Below, piece after piece: positions 36,978 through 44,951 of a DNA stretch of 64,000 bases. The notes under the pieces were generated by a model. It saw only the letters and a list, made by a program, of their open reading frames with translations, was not told the origin of the DNA and did not search any database. This DNA comes from Salipiger abyssi (GTDB lineage: Bacteria; Pseudomonadota; Alphaproteobacteria; Rhodobacterales; Rhodobacteraceae), in contig NZ_JAEKIS010000005.1 in NCBI RefSeq assembly GCF_017311415.1, forward strand, positions 124,001-188,000, given 5' to 3'. Each line of letters opens with the position of its first letter. The stretch's first letter is position 1. Both the position numbers and the translations under genes were made by a program.

Positions 36978-37723
36978 GCCTGCTGACCCTCGACGCGCTC
37001 ACCGTGACGCGCGGGCAATGCCCGGTGGTGGATGGTGTCACACTGTCCATCGGCCCCGGCGAATGCGTTGGGCTCATCGGCCCCAACGGCGCGGGCAAGA
37101 CCACGCTGATGCGCGCCGCCCTTGGCCTCATGCCACATGGCGGCACCTCCTCGCTCTCGTCCCTGCCCGCCCGCGAGCGCGCCCGTGCCGCCGCCTGGCT
37201 GCCGCAGGCGCGCGAGATCGCCTGGCCGGTCAGCGTCGAGACGCTGGTGGCGCTCGGCCGGTTGCCGCATGACAGCCGCGCCGGGGCGCTGCGCGCCGAT
37301 GCGGTCGGGGCCGCGCTCTCTCGCATGGGGCTGGAGGGCTTCCGTCAGCGCAAGGCCACCGAGCTTTCGGGCGGCGAGCAGGCCCGCGTGCTGATCGCCC
37401 GCGCGCTGGCGCAGGAGGCGCCGCTGCTGCTGGCCGACGAACCCATTGCCGGGCTCGACCCGGCAGCCCAGATCGCCACGCTGCGCATCTTCGAAACACT
37501 TGCGCGGGAGGGCCACGCGGTGCTCACCTCGCTGCACGACCTGACGCTGGCGGCGCGCCACTGCACCCGGCTGCTGCTGCTCGACCGTGGCAAGCTCGCC
37601 GCCGACGGCCCGCCGCTGGACGTGCTGACCGAAGACACTCTCGCGCAGGTCTTTCACCTGCGCGCCCATATGCTGCAAACCGAGCACGGCCCGCTGCTGC
37701 AACCGCTCGGCGTGCTGCCATGA
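36974..37723 (+). CDS. btuD: Cobalamin ABC transporter ATPase BtuD
   Basis: 249 residues. Walker A GPNGAGKTT (around residue 36), ABC signature LSGGEQARVLIARAL, Walker B LLLADEPIAGLDP and the switch His in TSLHDLTLAARH. It energises BtuC. A 19-bp gap separates it from exbB, so the operon continues. Confidence 0.95.
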   Translation: MSLLTLDALTVTRGQCPVVDGVTLSIGPGECVGLIGPNGAGKTTLMRAALGLMPHGGTSSLSSLPARERARAAAWLPQAREIAWPVSVETLVALGRLPHDSRAGALRADAVGAALSRMGLEGFRQRKATELSGGEQARVLIARALAQEAPLLLADEPIAGLDPAAQIATLRIFETLAREGHAVLTSLHDLTLAARHCTRLLLLDRGKLAADGPPLDVLTEDTLAQVFHLRAHMLQTEHGPLLQPLGVLP

Positions 37724-37742
37724 CCCCGAAGGGAGAGCCCAT

Positions 37743-38363
37743 ATGACCCGGATCACCGAGTTCCTCGACCGTGGCGGCCCGGCGCTCTGGGTGATCTTCG
37801 CGCTTTCGGTGGCGACGCTGGCCCTGATCCTGTGGAAGCTCTGGCGGCTGTCGCGCAGCGGCGCCTGGCGCCGCGACCGCGCCGAGCGCGCGGTGACGCT
37901 TTGGCGCGAGGGCGCGCGCGAGGCGGCACAGGATCTGCTGCGCCATCGCGGCGGGCTGCGCGCGCGCTTCCTCTCCGCCGCCATGGCCGCGCTCACGACC
38001 TATCCCGAAGAGCCCGCCCGCGAAGAGGCGTCCCGCGTCGCCCGCGCCCTGCTGACCGAGGCACGTTCAGGCCTGCGCGCGCTCGATCTCGTGGTGATGA
38101 TCGCGCCGCTGATCGGCCTTCTGGGCACGGTGCTCGGCATGATCGGCGCCTTCCAGGCCTTGCAGGAGACCGGCGCCCAGGCCGATCCGGCAGCGCTTGC
38201 GGGCGGCATCTGGGAGGCGCTGCTGACCACCGCCGCCGGCATGGGCGTGGCGATCCCGGCGGCGATGGCGCTGAGTTGGTTCGACAGCGTCACCGAGGCG
38301 CTCGCCCATGATTTCGAAGACCTCGCCACACGGCTCTTCACCGCGCCGCGAGACAAGCAATGA
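37743..38363 (+). CDS. exbB: ExbB/MotA/TolQ family proton channel protein
   Basis: 206 residues, three transmembrane helices. The last two helices hold LVVMIAPLIGLLGTVLGMIGAFQAL and GIWEALLTTAAGMGVAIPAAMAL, the MotA/ExbB core with the pore-lining Thr residues in LLTTAAG. It forms the pentameric stator ring around an ExbD dimer and powers TonB. Position directly after btuD suggests a motor dedicated to B12 uptake. Confidence 0.92.
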   Translation: MTRITEFLDRGGPALWVIFALSVATLALILWKLWRLSRSGAWRRDRAERAVTLWREGAREAAQDLLRHRGGLRARFLSAAMAALTTYPEEPAREEASRVARALLTEARSGLRALDLVVMIAPLIGLLGTVLGMIGAFQALQETGAQADPAALAGGIWEALLTTAAGMGVAIPAAMALSWFDSVTEALAHDFEDLATRLFTAPRDKQ

Positions 38364-38425
38364 CCACACGGCGCGCCCTGCCCCCAGCGCCGGGACGAGC
38401 GGCCAGCGCCGGACGCCTCCGGCGG

Positions 38426-38448
38426 GAGTATTTGCGGAAAGATGAAAG
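38426..38448 (+). repeat. GAGTATTT/AAAGATGAA repeat, copy 5
   Basis: Plus strand: GAGTATTT, GCGG, then AAAGATGAAAG, the same core as copy 2. A GC-rich hairpin (GCCGGA/TCCGGC) precedes it. Confidence 0.8.
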
Positions 38449-38471
38449 CCCTTTGCGGCGCGCCCCTGGGG

Positions 38472-38492
38472 GTCTTCTCTTTCCAAATACGC
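38472..38492 (-). repeat. GAGTATTT/AAAGATGAA repeat, copy 6 (variant)
   Basis: Minus strand: GCGTATTTGG, then AAAGAGAAGAC. Inverted relative to copy 5, 23 bp away, so the two can pair into a long imperfect hairpin. Confidence 0.65.
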
Positions 38493-38538
38493 AGCCGAGC
38501 CCTCTCCGCCCGCACAACGCCGGGGAGGATGCGCCGCC

Positions 38539-38922
38539 ATGCTGAACCTGCCACAGCAGACCCGGCGTCGCCGGCCCAGCCTCACGCCGATGATCGACGT
38601 GGTGTTCCTGCTGCTGGTCTTCTTCATGCTCGCCGCCCGGTTCGGCAGCGTCGAGGCGCTGCCGCTCACCCTCGCCGGCGGTGGCACCGAGCGCTGGCAG
38701 GGCCCACCCCGTCTCGTTACCGTCGCGCCCGATGCGCTGCTCCTGAACGGCCAGCCCGTCAGAGATCTTCCGGAGGCGCTTGCGCCGCTGATGCGAGGCC
38801 CCGACGACACGATCCTGCTGCGCCCGGCGCCGGGCACTGACACCGAACGGCTGGCGCAGGTGCTCGCCGCACTGCGCGACGCGGGCTTCACCAGCCTCGC
38901 CCTGCTGGAGCCCGCGCCATGA
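38539..38922 (+). CDS. exbD: ExbD/TolR family protein, Asp-containing
   Basis: 127 residues: short cytoplasmic N-terminus, one transmembrane helix (TPMIDVVFLLLVFFMLAARF) and a periplasmic domain. Asp20 aligns with the essential Asp25 of E. coli ExbD (TPFIDVMLVLLIIFM). Overlaps the second exbD by ATGA. It should supply the protonatable residue of the ExbB-ExbD motor. Confidence 0.92.
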   Translation: MLNLPQQTRRRRPSLTPMIDVVFLLLVFFMLAARFGSVEALPLTLAGGGTERWQGPPRLVTVAPDALLLNGQPVRDLPEALAPLMRGPDDTILLRPAPGTDTERLAQVLAALRDAGFTSLALLEPAP

Positions 38923-39302
38923 CCCCGCGCCTGCTGCCCGACCGCCCCCGCCGCCCGCGCCCGGAGCCGGTGGTGCCGATGATCAACGTGGTCTTCCTGC
39001 TGCTGATCTTCTTCCTGATGACCGCCAGCCTGACCCCGCCCGCGCCTTTCGACGTCGCCGCCCCCGAGGCGCCGGGCACCCCCGACGAAGCGCAGCGCGA
39101 CACGCTTTATCTCTCCGCCGACGGCCAGCTCGCCTATGGAGACCAGCGCGGCGCTCCGGCGCTGGAGGCCGCAGCGGCAGCCGGCCCGGTACGTCTCGCC
39201 GCCGACGCCCGCCTGCCCGCCGCCGAGCTCGCAAGCATCCTCGCCCACCTCTCCGCGCAGGGCGCGCCGGAGGTGCAGCTTGTTACCGCCGGAGGCCGTT
39301 GA
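38919..39302 (+). CDS. ExbD-like protein with Asn in place of the key Asp
   Basis: 127 residues with the same topology as its neighbour: transmembrane helix VPMINVVFLLLIFFLMTASL and a periplasmic domain. At the position of the essential Asp this protein has Asn23 (codon AAC). In E. coli ExbD the D25N change destroys activity, so this copy should not carry protons itself. Because ExbD works as a dimer in the ExbB ring, a heterodimer with the first ExbD is an attractive idea. ATG in an ATGA overlap, 3 bp before tonB. Confidence 0.88.
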   Translation: MTPRLLPDRPRRPRPEPVVPMINVVFLLLIFFLMTASLTPPAPFDVAAPEAPGTPDEAQRDTLYLSADGQLAYGDQRGAPALEAAAAAGPVRLAADARLPAAELASILAHLSAQGAPEVQLVTAGGR

Positions 39303-39305
39303 ACC

Positions 39306-40127
39306 ATGCGCTTCCTGGAGCCTCTCCTCTTCACCGGTGTCGCCGCCGCGCTGCATGTCGCTGCACTCGGTCTCGGCCTTGGCACCGGCGGTGGCGGCGC
39401 CCCCCAGGGCGATGGCGGCGACGCGTCGGTGACGCTGCAAGCCGCGCCCGCAGGGCTCGCGGCGCTGGCCGAGCACTGGGAGGCCGCGCCGGACCTCCCA
39501 ACGCCAGCGGCCCCGGCGCCCTCCGCTCCCGCCCAGAAAACCGCGCCGAAGGCGCCTGCGATGCCGACCGCCGCCCCCCGAAGCGCCGCGCCAGCGGCGC
39601 CCGCCCCCGCCGAGGCGCCCGAGGCGCCCACGCTCGACACTGCCCCCGCGCAGGCGCGCAGCGCCCCGACCGCCTCGCCCCGGCCGCAGGCAAGGGCCAC
39701 GCCCGCCGCCAGAAGCACCGCAGAAGCAAAGCCGCGCAGCGGCGGCGCGCAGCCCCGCAAGGCGCAAGTCGCGAAAGGCAGCGCGACGCAAGGCGGCAGC
39801 GGCGCGAGCCCGGCGAGCCCCGCCGGCCCCTCACAGGCGGCCATCGCCTCGGCAAAGGCGCAATGGGGCGCCCAGATCCGCAGCGCCGTCGCACGGGCCC
39901 AGTCGCGCATCCGGCAACCGCAGGCCACCGGCCAGGTCCGCCTGCGCATCGCGCTCACCCCGGAAGGCCGGCTCGCCGCGCTGAGCCTGCTGCGCTCCTC
40001 CGGCAATGCCGCGCTCGACCGCGCCGCCCTCACCACCGCCAAACGCGCCAGCTACCCGCGCGCGCCGCGCACACTCACCGCCGGACGCTACAGCTTTGAC
40101 CTTCCGCTGGCCTTTGCCCGCCGCTGA
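39306..40127 (+). CDS. tonB: TonB family energy transducer
   Basis: 273 residues. An N-terminal transmembrane helix with His17 (LLFTGVAAALHVAALGLGL) resembles the TonB anchor with its essential His. A long Ala/Pro/Lys-rich periplasmic linker follows (about residues 60-180), then a C-terminal TonB domain (GQVRLRIALTPEGRLAALSLLRSSGNAALDRAAL... ASYPRAP). It should contact the TonB box of BtuB. Last gene of the B12 operon. Confidence 0.9.
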   Translation: MRFLEPLLFTGVAAALHVAALGLGLGTGGGGAPQGDGGDASVTLQAAPAGLAALAEHWEAAPDLPTPAAPAPSAPAQKTAPKAPAMPTAAPRSAAPAAPAPAEAPEAPTLDTAPAQARSAPTASPRPQARATPAARSTAEAKPRSGGAQPRKAQVAKGSATQGGSGASPASPAGPSQAAIASAKAQWGAQIRSAVARAQSRIRQPQATGQVRLRIALTPEGRLAALSLLRSSGNAALDRAALTTAKRASYPRAPRTLTAGRYSFDLPLAFARR

Positions 40128-40199
40128 GCGCCGCAACCGGGCCCATCTGCTTGACCCTGCCCGCGCCATCCGAGATACCGGGCCGCAAAGGACGCGCCC

Positions 40200-41000
40200 A
40201 TGACCACCCCCCGCATTACCGACAGCCATTGCCATCTCGACTTCCCGGATTTCGACGAGGAGCGCCCGGAGGTCATCGCCCGCGCGGTCGAGGCCGGCGT
40301 GCACCGCATGGTCACCATCTGCACCCGCCTGCGCAACGCGCCGCAGGTGCGTGCCATCGCCGAGGCCCATGACCCGGTCTTCTACGCTGCCGGCACCCAC
40401 CCGATGAGCGCCGCCGAGGAACCGCTGGCCACACTCGACGAGCTGGTCGCACTGGCGCAGCATCCGAAATTCGTGGGCATCGGCGAGACCGGGCTCGATT
40501 ACCACTACACCGCCGAGAGCGCGGAGATCCAAAAACAATCGCTGCGCACCCATATCGAGGCGGCGCAGGAAACCGGACTGCCGCTGATCATCCACGCCCG
40601 CGCCGCAGACGAGGACATGATCGACATCCTCACCGCAGGCTATCGCGCCAGACCCTACCCTTGCGTGCTGCACTGCTTCTCCTCCGGTCCGGAGCTGGCC
40701 AAGGCCGCGCTCGATTGCGGGTTCTATCTCTCGATGTCCGGCATCGCCGCCTTCCCGAAATCGAAAGAGCTGCGCGAGATCTTCGCCTCCGCCCCGCTCG
40801 ACCGCATCCTGGTGGAGACCGACAGCCCCTATCTCGCGCCGCCGCCCTATCGCGGCAAGCGCAACGAGCCGGGCTATACCGTTCATACCGCCAAGGTCGG
40901 CGCCGAGACCTTCGGCCTCTCCTACGAAGACTTCGCCGCCGCGACAGAGGCCAATTTCGACCGGCTCTTCGCCAAGGCCGCCGCGTGGGAGCCCGCATGA
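40200..41000 (+). CDS. tatD: TatD family metal-dependent hydrolase (DNase)
   Basis: 266 residues; TIM-barrel amidohydrolase. Metal-binding DSHCHLDFPDFD near the N-terminus, GIGETGLDYHY, IIHARAADEDM, LHCFSSG and the C-terminal VETDSPYLAPPPYRGKRNEP are all TatD signatures. Family members act as 3'-5' exonucleases in DNA repair. ATG at 40200; the stop overlaps the next gene (ATGA). Confidence 0.95.
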   Translation: MTTPRITDSHCHLDFPDFDEERPEVIARAVEAGVHRMVTICTRLRNAPQVRAIAEAHDPVFYAAGTHPMSAAEEPLATLDELVALAQHPKFVGIGETGLDYHYTAESAEIQKQSLRTHIEAAQETGLPLIIHARAADEDMIDILTAGYRARPYPCVLHCFSSGPELAKAALDCGFYLSMSGIAAFPKSKELREIFASAPLDRILVETDSPYLAPPPYRGKRNEPGYTVHTAKVGAETFGLSYEDFAAATEANFDRLFAKAAAWEPA

Positions 41001-41797
41001 CCGAACTGCGCTTCACCATTCTCGGCTGCGGCTCGTCCGGCGGCGTGCCGCGGCTCGGCGGGCTCTGGGGCGATTGCGACCCGGAAAATCCGAAAAACAG
41101 CCGCCGCCGCTGCTCGCTGCTGGTCGAGCGCGAAAGCGCGGGCGGCACCACCCGGGTGCTGATCGATACCACCCCCGACATGCGTGCTCAACTGCTCGAC
41201 GCCGGTATCGGCATGCTCGACGCGGTGGCCTGGACGCATTCCCACGCCGATCACACCCACGGGCTCGACGATCTGCGTCAGATCGTCTTCAACCGCCGCG
41301 AGCGGCTGCCGGTCTGGGCCGATGGCGACACCCAGAACGCGCTGTTCTCGCGCTTCGGTTATGCCTTCGTACAGCCCGAGGGCAGCCCCTACCCGCCGAT
41401 CCTCGACATGCACACGATCTCGGAGGCGCCCTTCACCATCGACGGCGCCGGCGGGCCCATCACCCTGACCCCGTTCGAGGTCAATCACGGCAGCATCGAC
41501 GCGCTCGGCTTCCGCATCGGCGATGTCGCCTACCTGCCCGATGTGATCCGCATCCCCGAGGCCTCCTGGGCGCATCTGGAAGGGCTCGACTGCTGGATCC
41601 TCGACGCGTTGCGCCGCACACCGCACCCGACCCATGCCCATCTCGACCTGGCGCTGGAATGGATCGCGAAGATGCAGCCGAAACGCGCGGTGCTCACCAA
41701 TATGCATATCGACCTCGACCACGATGCCGTCGCCGCGGAGACCCCCGATCACATCGTTCCGGCCTATGACGGCATGGTCCTGCGCTATGCGCTCTGA
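40997..41797 (+). CDS. MBL-fold metallo-hydrolase (PhnP-like)
   Basis: 266 residues. Starts FTILGCGSSGGVPRLGGLWGDCDP, and the metal ligands lie in THSHADHTHGLDDLR; further His at NHGSIDALGF and LTNMHIDLDHD. This pattern matches the PhnP/phosphodiesterase branch of metallo-beta-lactamases, but the substrate is unknown. ATG at 40997 overlaps the tatD stop; the larger frame upstream lies over tatD. Confidence 0.9.
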   Translation: MTELRFTILGCGSSGGVPRLGGLWGDCDPENPKNSRRRCSLLVERESAGGTTRVLIDTTPDMRAQLLDAGIGMLDAVAWTHSHADHTHGLDDLRQIVFNRRERLPVWADGDTQNALFSRFGYAFVQPEGSPYPPILDMHTISEAPFTIDGAGGPITLTPFEVNHGSIDALGFRIGDVAYLPDVIRIPEASWAHLEGLDCWILDALRRTPHPTHAHLDLALEWIAKMQPKRAVLTNMHIDLDHDAVAAETPDHIVPAYDGMVLRYAL

Positions 41798-41811
41798 CCC
41801 GGCCCTGCGGC

Positions 41812-41832
41812 GTCTTCTCTTTACAAATACGC
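41812..41832 (-). repeat. GAGTATTT/AAAGATGAA repeat, copy 7 (variant)
   Basis: Minus strand: GCGTATTTGT, then AAAGAGAAGAC; nearly identical to copy 6. It lies in the 148-bp gap between the hydrolase and AEC genes. Confidence 0.65.
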
Positions 41833-41945
41833 CACCCTGCCCGCGCCGGCCCGTGCCGCGCCGGGGCATCTGCGCGACCTCTCACCGGCGCCCCCCGGCG
41901 ACGCGCGCAGCGCGGCGCAATACCTCTCCGGAGCACCGCTAAACC

Positions 41946-42875
41946 GTGCAGGCGCTGATCGACGTCATCCTGCCGGTCTTCATCGTGATCGGCGCGGGCT
42001 ATCTCGCGAGCTGGCGGCGGCTGCTGCCGGAGCAGGTGATCGACGGGCTGATGGAGTTCACCCAGACGATCGCCGTGCCCTGCCTGCTGTTCCGCGCCAT
42101 GTGGCAGCTCGATCTCGGCAGCAATTTCTCTATCCCGCTGCTGCTGGCCTTCTATGGCGGCGCGGTCGCGGCCTTTGCCGCCGGGCTGTTCGGCGCACGA
42201 TTGCTGTTCGGTCGTGACTGGGAAGACTCCATCGCCATCGGCTTTGTCTGCCTGTTCTCCAACACGCTGCTGCTCGGCCTGCCGATCACCGAACGCGCCT
42301 ATGGCCCCGATGCGCTCAGCGGCAATTACGCCATCATCGCGCTGCATTCGCCCTTCGGCTATACGCTCGGCATCACCGCGATGGAGATCGCCCGCGCCCG
42401 CGGCACCCAGATCCGTCGCCTGCCGCTCACGGTGCTGCGCGCGGTGTTCCGCAATGCGCTGGTGGTGGGCATCCTGATCGGCATCACCTTCAATCTCGGC
42501 TCGGTCACGCTGCCCGAGCCGGTCACCCAGGCGCTCGACATGGTCACCCGCACCGCCCTGCCCGGCGCGCTTTTCGCGCTCGGCGGCGTACTCTACCGCT
42601 ACCGCCCCGAAGGCGATCTGCGCGCCATCCTCTTCGTCTGCTCCATCGCTCTGGGGCTGCATGCGGCGCTGACCTATCTCTTCGGCAACCTCCTGGGGCT
42701 CAGTACCGACAATATGCGCTCGGCGGTGCTCACCGCCGCCATGGCGCCCGGGGTCAATGCCTATCTCTTCGCCAATATGTACGGGCGCGCCAAACGCGTC
42801 GCCGCCTCCTCGGTGCTGATCGGCACCGCGCTCTGCGTGGTCACGAGCTGGGTCTGGCTTCAGGTCCTGCCCTGA
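41946..42875 (+). CDS. AEC family transporter (auxin efflux carrier-like)
   Basis: 309 residues with about ten transmembrane helices in two five-helix halves. Typical motifs are FVCLFSNTLLLGLPITERAYG in the first half and TALPGALFALGGVLYRYRPEGD in the second. GTG start at 41946. Members export or import small carboxylates; the substrate here is not known. Its stop lies 3 bp from the stop of the convergent DUF6524 gene. Confidence 0.88.
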   Translation: MQALIDVILPVFIVIGAGYLASWRRLLPEQVIDGLMEFTQTIAVPCLLFRAMWQLDLGSNFSIPLLLAFYGGAVAAFAAGLFGARLLFGRDWEDSIAIGFVCLFSNTLLLGLPITERAYGPDALSGNYAIIALHSPFGYTLGITAMEIARARGTQIRRLPLTVLRAVFRNALVVGILIGITFNLGSVTLPEPVTQALDMVTRTALPGALFALGGVLYRYRPEGDLRAILFVCSIALGLHAALTYLFGNLLGLSTDNMRSAVLTAAMAPGVNAYLFANMYGRAKRVAASSVLIGTALCVVTSWVWLQVLP

Positions 42876-42878
42876 GGT

Positions 42879-43274
42879 CTATTCCTCCACATCGTCCACA
42901 TCCGCCTGCCCCGAGAGCCGGCGCCGCACCAGCGACCAGCTAAGCCCTACCCCCAGCACCAGCGACAGCGCGAAGATGCCGATCCAGGCGGAGAGATCGG
43001 GATCGGAGAGTTCGATCACGCCCCAGTCCCACAGCACCCAGAGCAGCGCGCCGACCAGTGCCAGCACCAGCGCCATGCCGAACGCCCCGATCGAGCGCAG
43101 CGTGGCGCGCAGATAGATCACATAGGCGGCAAAGAGCAGCAGGCCCAGCAGCACCGCCAGCGGCAGCTGCTCCTGCCCTTCGCTGCGCACCCAGCGCAGA
43201 TAGTTCCATTGCGACGGATTCCACGTCGCCGCCACCAAGCCGAACGCCACCGCCCAACGCAGAACAAACCCCAT
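42879..43274 (-). CDS. DUF6524 family membrane protein
   Basis: 131 residues with four predicted transmembrane helices: VLRWAVAFGLVAATW, LPLAVLLGLLLFAAYVIYL, GAFGMALVLALVGALLWVLWDWG and AWIGIFALSLVLGVGLSWSLV. The WNPSQWNYLRW segment after the first helix is characteristic. Function unknown. ATG at 43274, divergent from purA. Confidence 0.8.
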   Translation of the reverse strand: MGFVLRWAVAFGLVAATWNPSQWNYLRWVRSEGQEQLPLAVLLGLLLFAAYVIYLRATLRSIGAFGMALVLALVGALLWVLWDWGVIELSDPDLSAWIGIFALSLVLGVGLSWSLVRRRLSGQADVDDVEE

Positions 43275-43428
43275 GACACGCTCCTTTTACCTGACCCGCG
43301 CCAAATGCACCGATCCGGCGCGACCTGTCCAGCGCCCGCGTGGCGCGGATCGCTCAAATTGACGGTTTCGCCCGCCCCGGCGCTTCGCTATACGGAGCCC
43401 GTTTGGACCTTCAAAAGGACAGTGAGCT

Positions 43429-44721
43429 ATGGCGAACGTGGTCGTCGTGGGCGCCCAGTGGGGCGACGAGGGCAAAGGCAAGATCGTGGACTGGCTTTCG
43501 AGCCGGGCCGACGTGATCGCCCGCTTCCAGGGGGGCCACAATGCGGGCCATACCCTTGTGATCGACGGCACCGTCTTCAAGCTGAACGCGCTGCCCTCGG
43601 GCGTGGTGCGCAGCGGCAAGCTTTCGGTGATTGGCAACGGCGTGGTGCTCGACCCCTGGCATCTGGTGAAAGAGATCGCACAGATCCGCGAACAGGGGGT
43701 CGAGATCACCCCCGAGACGCTGATGGTGGCCGAGAACACGCCGCTGATCCTGCCGATCCACGGCGAGCTCGACCGCGCCCGCGAGTCGCAGAACTCGGTG
43801 GCCAAGATCGGCACGACCGGTCGCGGCATCGGCCCGGCCTATGAGGACAAGGTCGGCCGCCGCGCCATCCGCGTCGCCGATCTCGCCGATCCGGCGACGC
43901 TGGAGGCGCGGGTCGACCGGGCGCTGGTGCATCACGACGCGCTGCGCCGCGGGCTCGGGCTCGCCCCCGTCAATCGCGACGGGCTGATCGCGCAGCTCAA
44001 GGAGATCGCGCCGGAGATCCTGAAATATGCCGGGCCGGTCTGGAAGGTGCTCAACGAAAAGCGCCGCGCCGGCAAGCGCATCCTCTTCGAGGGCGCCCAG
44101 GGTGCGCTGCTCGATATCGACTTCGGCACCTATCCCTTTGTCACCTCGTCCAATGTGATCGCCGGTCAGGCCGCCACCGGCACCGGCATCGGGCCGGGCG
44201 CCATCGACTTCGTGCTGGGCATCGTCAAGGCCTATACCACCCGCGTCGGCGAAGGCCCCTTCCCGACCGAGCTCGACGACGAGGACGGCAACCGGCTGGG
44301 CACGCGCGGGCACGAGTTCGGCACAGTCACCGGGCGCAAGCGCCGCTGCGGCTGGTTCGATGCGGTGCTGGTGCGCCAGACCTGCGCCACCTCCGGCGTC
44401 AACGGCATCTCGCTGACCAAGCTCGACGTGCTGGACGGGTTCGAAACCATCAAGATCTGCACCGGCTACATGCTCGACGGCGAGCTGCTCGACCACCTGC
44501 CCATCGCCGCCGACCAGCAGGCCCGCTGCACGCCGGTCTATGAGGAGATGGAAGGCTGGAGCGAGTCGACCGAGGGCGCGCGCAGCTGGGCGGATCTGCC
44601 GGGGGCGGCGGTGAAATACGTGCGCCGCGTCGAGGAGCTGATCGGCTGCCCGGTGGCGCTGCTCTCGACCTCGCCGGAGCGCGACGACACCATCCTCGTC
44701 ACCGATCCGTTCGAAGACTGA
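43429..44721 (+). CDS. purA: Adenylosuccinate synthetase PurA
   Basis: 430 residues, full length. The GTP-binding loop [13 protein letters not shown] is at residues 10-22; [24 protein letters not shown] and [15 protein letters not shown] follow. It makes adenylosuccinate from IMP, aspartate and GTP in AMP synthesis. ATG at 43429 with AAAAGGA upstream. Its stop shares a base with the DUF2842 start (TGATG). Confidence 0.98.
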   Translation: MANVVVVGAQWGDEGKGKIVDWLSSRADVIARFQGGHNAGHTLVIDGTVFKLNALPSGVVRSGKLSVIGNGVVLDPWHLVKEIAQIREQGVEITPETLMVAENTPLILPIHGELDRARESQNSVAKIGTTGRGIGPAYEDKVGRRAIRVADLADPATLEARVDRALVHHDALRRGLGLAPVNRDGLIAQLKEIAPEILKYAGPVWKVLNEKRRAGKRILFEGAQGALLDIDFGTYPFVTSSNVIAGQAATGTGIGPGAIDFVLGIVKAYTTRVGEGPFPTELDDEDGNRLGTRGHEFGTVTGRKRRCGWFDAVLVRQTCATSGVNGISLTKLDVLDGFETIKICTGYMLDGELLDHLPIAADQQARCTPVYEEMEGWSESTEGARSWADLPGAAVKYVRRVEELIGCPVALLSTSPERDDTILVTDPFED

Positions 44722-44951
44722 TGGCGCTCACGCACAAGACCCGCAAGCGCCTGTCGCTCTTGCTGCTGCTGGTCTGGCTGCCGCTCTACATCATGGCGGC
44801 GGTCAGTCTCGTCAACGCGCTCGGGCGACCGCCGATCTGGGTCGAGCTGCTGGTCTATGTCGGTCTGGGTTTTCTCTGGGCGATCCCGTTCAAATTCGTC
44901 TTCAAGGGCGTGGGTCAGCCCGATCCGGACGGAAAAGACGACCGGAAATGA
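44721..44951 (+). CDS. DUF2842 family small membrane protein
   Basis: 76 residues with two transmembrane helices (LSLLLLLVWLPLYIMAAVSLV and ELLVYVGLGFLWAIPFKFVF) and a charged C-terminus (GQPDPDGKDDRK). Family of unknown function in alphaproteobacteria. Coupled to purA by TGATG. Confidence 0.85.
   Translation: MALTHKTRKRLSLLLLLVWLPLYIMAAVSLVNALGRPPIWVELLVYVGLGFLWAIPFKFVFKGVGQPDPDGKDDRK

Larger units (their letters stand above)
38364..38538. other. exbB-exbD spacer with an inverted pair of repeats
   Basis: 175 bp without a gene in an otherwise tightly packed operon. It carries a GCCGGA/TCCGGC hairpin (38408-38423) and two GAGTATTT-type repeat copies facing each other (38426-38448, 38472-38492). 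Confidence 0.65.
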
